A stretch of DNA of 64,000 nt from Scalesia atractyloides (Eukaryota; Streptophyta; Magnoliopsida; Asterales; Asteraceae): NCBI GenBank assembly GCA_947069175.1, contig CAMTDV010000022.1, positions 38,731,027 through 38,795,026 of the forward strand, read 5' to 3'. Every line of letters begins with the position of its first letter. The stretch's first letter is position 1. Positions 11,157-19,949 of the stretch are shown here, in pieces. The position numbers were made by a program, and so were the translations under genes. The notes beneath the pieces were generated by a model. That model was given only the letters and a program-made list of their open reading frames with translations. It was not told the DNA's origin and ran no database searches.

Positions 11157-11692
11157 TTATCCCCGTGTTGAAAGAATTTTCGTCCCAAAAATTGAGTGAG
11201 CAGGAGTTTGAAAGTGTTGGAATAAGAAAGATTTCCGAATTGTCACATTCTCCCCTAGTTAAAGGAATGTCGCCCTGAAATTCAGTTCACGTAGCTTGGG
11301 TCTTGTGATTTGGTTGCAAAGAGGTGAGGGTACTTGTCTCTCATTTGATCCTCTCTTTCCCAAGTGTACTCCAGTCCATGGTTAGAGTTCCAACAAACCT
11401 TGACAATCGGTATTTTTCTATGTCTCCGCGATTTAACCTCTCGGTCCATGATTTCGATTGGTTCTTCAATGAACCGTAGTTCTTCGTCCACATGGATCTC
11501 ATCCAATGGAGCGATTAGTGTTTCATCTGATAGACACTTCTTCAGATTTGAGACATGAAAAACGTTATGAACTCCACTGAGTTCATCATGAAGGTTCAAC
11601 TCATAAGCCACAGAACCGATTTTCTTCGTAATTTCAAACGGCCAGCGTATCGCGAGTTTATCTTACCTTTCTAGCCAAAATAAATCACGCCC
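11157..11692 (-). pseudogene. Duplicated gypsy A 3' pol fragment (chromodomain-like end)
   Basis: Near-identical to 2872-3404. On the minus strand 11282-11611 is open: YELNLHDELSGVHNVFHVSN, LKKCLSDETLIAPLDEIHVD, acidic linker, then RKIPIVKVCW, GLEYTWEREDQMRDKYPHLF. It is the C-terminal end of integrase with a chromodomain-like module, better preserved than the copy at 2872-3345. It ends abruptly at 11690-11692, where the sequence jumps into LTR. Confidence 0.82.
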
Positions 11693-13718
11693 AAATCAGA
11701 TTATCGTAACTTTCCCGATTCAATTCCTGAATCACGTTGTTATATTGTTAACCGGTATATGTTATATGTAGGTAGCTAGCCTAGATCATGTCAACAAAGT
11801 GTTCAATCCGAAGTTGACGTTGCTGCCGCTGTTGTACCAGGTTTATCCCCAACCATGGCGAAGTGTTAAGCAAATTCTACACTCGCGACCTTCGACGTTC
11901 GGTCTAGCTGGCGCGACCAGCACGAGTGGGTCTTGTAAGGCCTAGTAATACTACCAAAAATTCCCTCGCTACAATCCAATACTGACGGCATCATAAGTTT
12001 TAAGGGGACTGACATGTGATATAATGCTTTCTTGTGACCGTAACCTATAACATAACCCCTCCCAATATAGTTCGTTAATACATAAAAATAAAAGCGTTAC
12101 ATTATCGTAACGGTACATATTTTCTCCCCTTGTGTATTTAAAATCGTATAAAAATGTAGGGGCCATGAACTCACCTTGTATTGCTTGGTAAGATTAGACT
12201 AAGTATATGAAATCTAGAGCGATCAACCATGCCTTATAATAGTTAGCACGGTTTATTAGGTTTTGCTTATGATTAACACGAAAGTCCTATACTTGTCTAG
12301 TAACTAGCACACGAACAAGTAATCACATGGCATTTCTATTATATGGTTCCATAACCGTGTTCACAACCTTCCTACAATATGATATATGCTATTTATACAA
12401 TTAACAAACAATGATTAATATTAAAAATAGCAAGTTCGGTTCTTACACATTCATGTTTCCTGCCTATAAAAAATAACTGAAACTAGTCTGTTTTGAGAGA
12501 CTCGTTTAACCTATTTACCGGACTAGAAAAATTATGATTTTTTTATGTGATGCACTCCTCGGAGGGATTGGTGTTTTTAAAAAATTTCAAGGCCTAACTC
12601 TTTACCAATAATTCCTTAAAAATCATTTATTAAGCAACTATCAGATTCGTCACTTTCTAACTGCAGTTTACGAAAAAATATTTAAAAATCCTCAATTATC
12701 TGATTGACGTAATTCGAATTGGAGATTTCTGTGACCTTCTGAAACTATCTATAATAAAAATTTGAGATCATAACTCAATTCCTACATTGAGTAATGACAT
12801 TCGTAATGGGATGCAAATTCTGTCAGAAAACTCAGCCTGAACATTCAATACGAAAAAACTTCTTAAAACATTCAGTTTTCCTAAAAAAAAATGCAATTCC
12901 AATAGGGTTCAAAGTTCCTGTAAGTATATAATGGACCAAAGAAACAATACTTTTTGTTAACTTTTGACCCGGTTACAGCCGGTTAAAGTCGGTTGTAACA
13001 TTCTGGACAGATTCTGTTTCATCACCCAAACCTCACAAATGATTATTTAATGCACACGACCTAAAATCTTTAATCACAGCAGATTATCATCCTAAATTTA
13101 ATCATATAACAATTAGTTCATCACAACCATCAAGCATCTCAAACCCTAATCGAGATATATCTATCTATACATGTATAAAACTATTTCTAACATCATACTT
13201 GATTTTTATAAACCCTAGCACCAAAATTATCATCATGATTATCAAAGCACATAAAAGCACAACCATGCATACAAGAATTTACAACCAAAACAACACCGAA
13301 ACATAACTAACCTTGTGGAGATGGATGAGAGTGCTAAGGTGAAAGAGAGAGAGTAGCGAGAGAGGGAAGGAGCGACGGTCAAGGGGAGGGGGGTTAAGCT
13401 TATTGTCGTCGACCAAGGGGGAAGGAGAAGGAGAGGTGATTAGGGTTTTGTGTGTTTTTTTGAAACTCCCCATGCAAATATATAATTAAATCAAGCCTTG
13501 GGCTCCAAGAGTGGGGGAACCTTGGGCCGCAAGGAGTTTGGGCCGCAAAGTGGGGGTGGTTTGGGCTTGGTTTGGCTTCGATTGTTTTTTTATATTAAAT
13601 CCCGTCGTGTCGATTAATATTGTTATGACATAAGGTAATGTCATAAATATAAAAAGTAAAACGTGTCGTCGTATATATAAAAATAAGGTGCTAACCTCAA
13701 ATGTTCGGGTTGTTACAT
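11690..13718 (-). repeat. Gypsy A LTR 3 (truncated outer LTR)
   Basis: Matches LTR 2 from position 9181 onward and so lacks the first 416 bp. The outer end (GGGTTGTTACA at 13718) is intact and is followed by the ttacg duplication. The inner end joins pol remnant at a shared ccc trinucleotide (11690-11692), a microhomology junction. Confidence 0.9.
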
Positions 13719-13723
13719 TACGA
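13719..13723. repeat. Target-site duplication ttacg, right copy
   Basis: Matches 441-445 and directly follows the outer end of LTR 3. Confidence 0.9.
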
Positions 13724-14363
13724 AACTGAGATAATTCTTCCTGCATTGCCTGCACCTAGCTAGAATCCTTAATTACTTCTTTTATGTCACTTGGTACAGA
13801 CTGCGAAAGAAACACAGCATACAGACCTTTTTTGATGGTATATGTTTGTCCACGAGTTCGTACTCCATCTTCCACTGGACCTATGACATTTTCAATTGGA
13901 TGATTTCAATTTGTCTTGTAACCTGCGTTGGTATGGGTCTGAATTTGTTGAGGTAGATTGGTGAAATGTTCGTCGACATGGATAATTAGAGGCCCGTCTT
14001 CTTTAGTTGGTTCATCCACATTTGGCTGTGAAGAAGAAGTATCGTTCGCAAATGCATTCTCACCCAAAGTGTCACCATTTACTTCTTCAACAGGAAGGAT
14101 TGGATCAGCTGAAACTGGGGTGAAGCGAGTTGTGAAAGGGGTGAGCCAATGTCTGAAGGATCAAACAATGGATCTATTTGGGTCGTTTCTGCAGATTCAG
14201 TTTCATTGAGTGGTTCAGCCTTGTCGAAAGTGTTGAAAACAACATCTACATCGTAGAACCAATTTGGAGAATTTCCAGTGTTGGTGGAGTTTCCTTCTTG
14301 AAAGTCGACATAGTATGATTCAAGCACCATCTTGGCTCGTTTGTTGTAGACACGATACGCCTT
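13724..14363 (-). pseudogene. Copia A RT N terminus and integrase-RT linker
   Basis: The minus strand at 13724-13880 reads GPVEDGVRTRGQTYTIKKG and then AMQEELSQFR, the usual start of copia RT, with a stop between. 13880-14330 is the low-complexity linker (ESYYVDFQEGNSTNTGNSPN, Ser/Thr/acidic-rich) that joins integrase to RT in copia polyproteins. Stops and frameshifts are present. The RT continues at 440-1. Confidence 0.75.
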
Positions 14364-14992
14364 CTAAGTAGATGAGTATTCCATGAAGTAACACACATCA
14401 CCAACTGCTGCAAACTTTATAAGATTGTCTTCAGTGTTGAGGAGTGTACAAGAAAATCCAAACGGTCTAAAGAAATCTATCAGAGGCTTCCTTTTGAAAA
14501 GAAGTTCATAGGCGGTTTTTCCATGAGGTTTAACGATGAGAATTTGATTCAAAACATATCATGCTGTGTTGACTGCTTCTGCCTAGAAGATGATAGGAAG
14601 CTTGGAGTCTATGAGCATAGTTCGAGCAGCTTCAATGAGTGTTCTATTCTTCCGTTCTGCTACGCCATTTTGCTGAGGAGTTCTGGCTGCACTGTACTGA
14701 ATTCCTATTCCCTTTTCTTTGCAAAAGGAGATAAACGTTTGATTTTTGAATTCCGATCCATTATCACTTCTGACTGAGTTGACCCTTAGCCTGATCACCA
14801 TTTCGATCACGGAAATGAAGTTCTTGAGAGTGGAGGCAGTCTCGCTTTGGCTTCAAGAAAATATACCCAAGAAAATCGGGAGAAGTCATTTGTAATCACC
14901 AAGCAATAGGATCTTTTAGCCAGATTTTTAACACTAATAGGACCGAAAAGATCCATATGCAGCAATTGCAGTGGAGCGGATATCGTATTCAC
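14364..14992 (-). pseudogene. Copia A integrase core and C terminus
   Basis: Minus strand: LLHMDLFGPISVKN with the first catalytic Asp and DFSRFSWVYFLE (14807-14992); after a frameshift, VRSDNGSEFKN with the second Asp and RTPQQNGVAERKNRTLIEAA with the Glu (14583-14810); then a stop and KPHGKTAYELLFKRKP, RPFGFSCTLLN (14364-14552). All three DDE residues survive. Frameshift and stops inactivate it. It inserts element DNA into the genome. Confidence 0.85.
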
Positions 14993-15028
14993 TACTTTGG
15001 ATTTGTGCGGCCTTTTGTGTTGCTTGCC

Positions 15029-15367
15029 TTAGGCGCATGCGATAAATTTTTCTGAAAATGGAAATTCGTTTATGGGTAAACCTCTCACTAAGTTTAACTT
15101 GGAGAGTTTATTCATATTTTTGAAGTTCACATGCCCCAACCGCCTGTGCCAAAGCAGTGATTCCGATTCTGACGCTTTTGAGATTAGACAAGTCATATGC
15201 TTATTGGATTTTTCATTTTTCATATGGAGAACGTAGGTGTTGTTTTGACGAGGAGTTGTGAGCATAATCATTTCGGCAGGAACGAAGTATTCGGGCTTGA
15301 GAAATAGGCATTCCACGTCGTTGAACAACACCGATATTCCTTTGTCATAGACTTGTGATATGCTCAT
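15029..15367 (-). CDS. Copia A GAG-pre-integrase / zinc-binding region
   Basis: A 112-codon open stretch: SQVYDKGISVLFNDVECL, RQNNTYVLHM, SESLLWHRRLGHVNFKNMNK and GLPINEFPFSEKF. The H...H pair of WHRRLGH and a downstream Cys are part of the N-terminal zinc-binding module of copia integrase (GAG_pre-integrs family). The Cys pair end is broken. It sits between protease and integrase core as expected. Confidence 0.8.
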   Translation of the reverse strand: MSISQVYDKGISVLFNDVECLFLKPEYFVPAEMIMLTTPRQNNTYVLHMKNEKSNKHMTCLISKASESESLLWHRRLGHVNFKNMNKLSKLNLVRGLPINEFPFSEKFIACA

Positions 15368-15600
15368 GAGATTGTAACATAATTCTGTACATAATTGACG
15401 TTCTCCAATGTAAGTGCTTCAGATACGACATCTCCCATTTCAACAATTTTCCCTCCCTTTTCCTCTCCGGCAAAAGATACGAAGTCACCGTTTATGATCC
15501 GAAAATTCTTTAGGAGTTCCTTCAATCCGGTCATATGCCTTGAGCATCCGCTGTCCATGTGCCAAATGTATTCCATGAGCATTCGAAGCCATTTTTGCAA
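15364..15600 (-). CDS. Copia A aspartic protease
   Basis: 78 open codons. IWHMDSGCSRHMTG contains the copia protease active site (D-S-G), followed by FVSFAGEEKGG and LENVNYVQN. It cleaves the gag-pol polyprotein. A short frame break (near 15366) separates it from the pre-integrase block, whose normal text LLSVSQV would start here. Confidence 0.85.
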   Translation of the reverse strand: MQKWLRMLMEYIWHMDSGCSRHMTGLKELLKNFRIINGDFVSFAGEEKGGKIVEMGDVVSEALTLENVNYVQNYVTIS

Positions 15601-15619
15601 TTTTTCTGTTATACAACAA

Positions 15620-17180
15620 CAAACAAAAAATATATAACTTAGTTAGTTTTCGGAACTCAGACTTGTTTCAAGTTTAATCTATAGTGATTTTGAACAAGAA
15701 TATCTTATTTTCTTTTCCAAAAACATGTTGAATTAACTATGTATTTGACTGATTTCCTAAAATTATCAAATCGCTCAGTGAAGCTTTTGACAAAATCTTG
15801 TTTAGGTTTAGAAAATTTCTTGCTCTTGCAATGTTTCGCTGTATGTCCTAAATGACCAGAGTGAAAACATTGCTTGCAATTTGCTCTTTTTTATTTTCTA
15901 GTGGACGCCGCATGTGAAGATGATGTATGTGATGAGAGTCTAGAGCTGCTTGAAGCGTTGTCTGATGATGTAGTGCAACTTAAACTTTCGACTTTCTTCA
16001 CTTTCTTGTCAAGATGACTTTCATCCTTAATGCAATCTTCATCGTTCTTGCTATCTGATGAAGAAGCTGATTCTTGATTTTCACTTGAATCTTTTGATTC
16101 CTAATTTTCGCTTGAGGTTTCTTCACCATTTTTGAAGTTGTTGTGCTCGAGTCTTCACTTCTGTTGACTTGCGTTGATTCTTTATCATACTTTGATATAC
16201 TTGTACATGATGGAACAAACTCGGGAATTTCCTCTGTAAGGTTCCGAACCTATTTTTCTTCAATTCTAGAACAAACACAGAGGATTCAAGCACAACATTT
16301 TCATTACTACAAGCAAAATTTAAGTCATGACGTTCAACCACTACATTCTCGTGGTTGTTGGTCTTAAATGTAGGCACATGGCCATTACAGTCATCCCGAA
16401 TATTAAATTTAGGCACACGGCCATTACAGTCATCCATCCTAGTCAAACTAGTACAACCATCCCAAATAGAAATACTATTTTTTTTGTTACAATTCCAGGC
16501 GAACCAGTTAACGTGGAATAACTGTCGCTCGAATATCCTATCCCTATTTTCGATCCTCCACAGTCATAATCCTCATCACACACATCTTCTTTACGCTCAA
16601 ACACATCTACATTACTTTCAGAAATGTTAGTATTTTTGGCATTTTGTAAGAGACATTTGGAGCAGAAAGGTCATTCTTATCAATTAAATCATTATTAGGA
16701 TGAGGAGATGGCATAGGTACATAGTTTTTGCTGTGCAAAGGAGGAAAGATTTTTCTTTCATTTCCGAGCTTATCCTTGTATCCAATCCTATCCTTCACGA
16801 AGGTCGTTGGCAATTTCAATGTCATCAGTGCTTTTTGGCTAATTTTCCATTCATCGATCGTGATTTGCAATTTATTGTTTTCATTTTGAGATTTTTCCAA
16901 TCTTTCAGTTAAATCATTTATGATAAATTTTTTTCTAAAAAACGAATTCTTTTAATCTCTGCATTTTAGCTAAAGTTGAGTTCAACATATGCACCTTCGT
17001 TTTCTTTCAATTCTTTGTTAAATTGCAAAACCTTTTCTTTTTCTCAAACCAGGTCACAGTTGAGCGATTTTTAATGTGCCACGACGTTCAAACATGGTTG
17101 GGAGCATAGTTTTGCTTTAAATTCATATGATATGTTGTTTACCAAATCTTTGTCCTCCTTTTCTTTTGCAGATTCAGCTT
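15620..17180 (-). pseudogene. Copia A gag tail with second zinc knuckle
   Basis: Degenerate minus-strand coding between protease and main gag. Near 15830-15895 a Cys/His cluster (CKQCFHSGHLGHTAKHC) looks like a second zinc knuckle. 15900-16140 encodes Ser/Asp/Glu-rich text. 16123-16446 and 16607-16900 are open but low complexity (SFLLKK, NENNKLQITIDEWK). Elements B and C have the same long tail with an extra knuckle between gag and protease. Many stops. Confidence 0.6.
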
Positions 17181-17753
17181 TCATGGCAGCTGCAGAAGTT
17201 TCAGCTTTCTCATTCTTGATGCCGCTAGTTGCTCTTGGGCTTTCTTCTTCGGTTCAGGCTTCTCAGCTTCTTTCTTTCCCTTTTCTGTTGATGGTTCAAT
17301 AGGAGCGATTATGCTCTTCAAGCCTTTAGGAATTCCTGTAGCTTGTTTCTCAACACAGTTTGATGAAGACGACACTGATGTAGTAGAGATTTTAGCCATA
17401 AGAGCCTTGTTGACTTCTTCCTTTGCCTCAACGATTTCTTCAGCCCAGTCAGAATCTTCTACCACCAGTACCTTTGGGGTGTTATCAGTAACATTCTCAC
17501 TTCCCTCAATAGCGATTGGCCTTCTTGCTGGGACAATCTCAGTATTTTCATTCTTCAACAGCGGGCAATCTCTCTTGAAGTGACCCAAATTCTTGCAGTT
17601 GTAGCATCGCAATTTTGACTTGTCGAAACCAGCTTTCCCGAGAGACAATCTCTTTCCTGTCTTGTCTTGAAACTTTTTCAGCCTTAAGGTGATCATAGCC
17701 ATCTGCCATTTGAGATCCATTTCTTCCATATCATCTGGATCAACTTGGTACAT
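17181..17753 (-). CDS. Copia A gag nucleocapsid part with zinc knuckle
   Basis: 190 open codons. MITLRLKKFQDKTGKRL, then LRCYNCKNLGHFKRDC, a perfect CX2CX4HX4C knuckle at about residues 53-66, followed by an acidic and Lys-rich tail (EKGKKEAEKPEPKKKA). The knuckle binds element RNA. The ATG at 17753 is internal; the true start is at 18731 and is cut off by stops. Confidence 0.85.
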   Translation of the reverse strand: MYQVDPDDMEEMDLKWQMAMITLRLKKFQDKTGKRLSLGKAGFDKSKLRCYNCKNLGHFKRDCPLLKNENTEIVPARRPIAIEGSENVTDNTPKVLVVEDSDWAEEIVEAKEEVNKALMAKISTTSVSSSSNCVEKQATGIPKGLKSIIAPIEPSTEKGKKEAEKPEPKKKAQEQLAASRMRKLKLLQLP

Positions 17754-18731
17754 GTCTTTAATTGAAAAAAATCCCGTTTCAGTTCACCCGACATAAGAGC
17801 CTCATAGCTGCTGAGGAAGGTGTTAAACAGTGCAACATGTTCAGTCGAGATCTTTAGTGCTTGAGTGTCAGCGACCATAATAGCTTTCTCGTTGGATTGT
17901 GGAGGAAGCGTTGAAGTAAGATGCACCGACACTTTGAGAGCTTGAACTCCCAGAGAATGTGGGGGCAACGAATGCCATGTTCTTGGGCATAATAGCAGTA
18001 GCGGATTGAGCATACTTTTGTTAGTAGTATCCTGTTTGGTTCTTCTCTCTTTTGAGCACGTCCATTTCAAAAGCCTTTAGAGTGTTGATCAATTCCGAAA
18101 GAGTAACTAGAGTCGTACTGGTTAGTAAGGTTCTTTTGATCATCATGCACTACAGGCTCTATTCTTTTGGAAGAGAGTCCAAAAGCTTTATGATTGAAGT
18201 ATAGTTGGCAACGGGATTACCAACTTTCTTCATTTTTGTTAACACATTCAAAAAGCGGCTAATATGATCTGACAAACTTTCACCTTGAACACTTCCAAAC
18301 ATGTCATATTCTTTCTGAACCGTATCTCTCTTGTTATCCATCAGTTCTTCGTTGCCTTCTTAGTGATCGATAAAAGCCAACCATAGTTCATGAGCCGAGG
18401 TGTATTCCTCAAACAAGTTGTTGTCATCCTTTGATAGAGCCATTGTTAGAGCAACGTGAGCCCTATGATCCCATTGGATGAGTGTCCTATCTTCATTAAT
18501 GAAGGTTGAAGGATCTTCGTTGATTGTACGAACATCGTCACGAATTACCATAGGAACATGGGGTCCTACAGTGATGGACATCCATTTAGTATAGTCCGTA
18601 TACTCAAAGAATGCTTTGATTTGATTCTTCCAGCTGCTGAAATCTTCAGATCCTTTTAACTTAGGAGGCCTAGTTGTAGTTCAAGTTTCATGTTCGGCTT
18701 GAGCGATGGGATTCAGTTGATTAAGTGACAT
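17754..18731 (-). pseudogene. Copia A gag N-terminal part
   Basis: The ATG at 18731 starts MSLNQLNPIAQAEHET, then a TGA at 18681-18683, then KLKGSEDFSSWKNQIKAFFE (18590-18660), WDHRAHVALTMALSKDD (18360-18581), a stop at 18360, and SDHISRFLNVLTKMKKVG (18159-18341). This is the UBN2/DUF4219-type copia gag (RNA-packaging capsid). It is broken by two in-frame stops and a frameshift near 18100. Confidence 0.8.
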
Positions 18732-19404
18732 TTTGGTTTAATTTCAAGTTCAAAGTCTTGATCAGGGATTAATTACGCTGGTTTTAAGTTACTGTGCTTA
18801 AAATCGCTGGTGAAGATTAATTACGCTGGGAATTTGTGAGATCAGTGAGCAAATACTCTGAATATAGTAATTACGCTGATGATGCTTGGCTTCTTGGACC
18901 GATGACAATAGCTAAATCCGTTGGAACAGACAAAACAAACATGAGTTTTGCTAAATACGCTGATTACCATGATAAAATCGCTGAGGATCTTTATCACTGA
19001 CTTTGAAGTGGCCTTCGATTAAACACGCTGACATTATTTCGCTGAGAATCAACAAATGTGCTGGTATATTGCCGGCGTATTTGTTAATTACGCGATACTC
19101 AAACTAAATACGCTATATTCAAATTAATTTACACTGTATTCAAGTTCAAATACGCCCAATAGGGTTTAAGTACGAACAAAAACCCTATAATCACCCAAAA
19201 AGGACTCAAAATCCATGTTTCTTTGTACCAAAATGACCCAAATGTTTAGCAAAACACTGATTAACAACAACCCAATGATTAAACACCCCAGATCAAGCCA
19301 TTTTAAGTCCAAAACTTTGAAAAACCTTGAAACCTTGAAAACTTTTGAAAAACCTTCAAAACTTGAAGAATCACAACAAAAACTCAAACAATCAAGAGCA
19401 CCAA
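18732..19404 (-). other. Copia A leader with ACGCTG repeats
   Basis: About 670 bp between PBS and gag, no coding. The plus strand shows a recurring motif aaatacgctg / attacgctgg at about 18774, 18825, 18869, 18955 and 19024, with degenerate copies up to 19150. The same motif recurs in the LTR and in the leader before the A' extra ORF (22830-23140). Confidence 0.75.
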
Positions 19405-19417
19405 GGCTCTCATACCA
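19405..19417 (-). promoter_or_regulatory. Primer-binding site, copia A
   Basis: The minus strand reads TGGTATGAGAGCC, initiator Met-tRNA complement with one mismatch, three bases from the LTR edge. Confidence 0.88.
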
Positions 19418-19420
19418 AAT

Positions 19421-19884
19421 TGTGAGTCCCAAAATAGATTCCGATCATAGTGGTTTGATTGTTATCACCCAAACAACTATAGATTAGTTCCTTGAATGTG
19501 TAAAAGTTAAGAAAAACCAAAAGATGAAGATGAAGATTCTTGTATGGATCAAACAACAAGTGTTGTATATGGAATCCCAAAAGATATAATCACTAAAAGC
19601 ACCTGGATGTTCGGATTTAGCATAAGAACAATAATCAACACAAGAGAAATCACCAAAACGTGTCCAAGAATCTGGACTAGGGTTTTCCATTACTAGCATA
19701 TATATACACAGTCTGACTACCCAGCGTATTTATTAAATACGTTGGGCACTTAAATACGCTGCTACAGGGAAGTTTCCCTGTGGTTACACTTTTAATCCCT
19801 GAACTTTCTAAATTACAATAAACTATTTCAAAACTATCCAAAACCTACTAAATCTAAGCACCAACTATCTCAAAATTTCCTACA
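19421..19884 (-). repeat. Copia A LTR (shared between A and A')
   Basis: 464 bp; minus strand TGTAGGAAAT to GGGACTCACA. A PBS lies on its low side and a polypurine tract on its high side. It therefore works as the 5' LTR of copia A and the 3' LTR of a second copy, A'. It contains a TATA tract and a palindrome built on the CAGCGTATTT motif. Confidence 0.85.
19697..19744 (-). promoter_or_regulatory. LTR promoter: TATA tract and AT-rich palindrome
   Basis: Alternating atatatata at 19698-19706. About 16 bp away (upstream in the minus sense) is an inverted repeat at 19722-19744 with arms CAGCGTATTTA / TTAAATACGTTG. The same pair, palindrome then TATA, occurs at 23395-23441 in front of the A' extra ORF. 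Confidence 0.6.
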
Positions 19885-19896
19885 TTATCCCCCTAG
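19885..19896 (-). promoter_or_regulatory. Polypurine tract of copy A'
   Basis: The minus strand reads CTAGGGGGATAA directly before the LTR. It shows that the sequence at higher coordinates is the 3' end of a copia interior. Confidence 0.8.
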
Positions 19897-19949
19897 ATCG
19901 TTGCGTACTTGTTCGATCTTCATTCTTAAGCTTCGGTTTCTGGATTTGA

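Larger units (their letters stand above)
446..13718 (-). mobile_element. Ty3/gypsy composite A with three LTRs (Tekay/Del-like)
   Basis: A 13.3-kb gypsy insertion in copia A, bounded by ttacg duplications. On the minus strand it reads: truncated LTR (13718-11690), a remnant of 3' pol (11692-11157), full LTR (11156-8765), PBS, coiled-coil ORF, gag-pol, and full LTR (2871-446). Integrase lies after RNase H, as in Ty3/gypsy. LTRs of about 2.4 kb and a C terminus reading IPIVKVCW...YTWEREDQM fit the Tekay/Del chromovirus group (inference from family knowledge). Frameshifts and stops occur in RT, RNase H and integrase. The extra copy is a tandem arrangement that has lost about 5.8 kb internally. 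Confidence 0.9.
1..19884 (-). mobile_element. Ty1/copia element A (interrupted, runs off left edge)
   Basis: Read on the minus strand from its LTR at 19421-19884, this element gives PBS, leader, gag, protease, GAG-pre-integrase, integrase and reverse transcriptase in copia order (integrase before RT). It continues past base 1, so its RNase H, 3' region and second LTR lie outside the window. It is opened by the gypsy element 446-13718. Stops (for example 18681-18683 in gag and 302-304 in RT) make it non-functional. The host frame reads straight across the two flanks once the gypsy and one copy of the ttacg duplication are discounted, so copia A had not broken at this point when it was hit. The arrangement resembles Sirevirus-type copia; the lineage name is inference. 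Confidence 0.9.
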
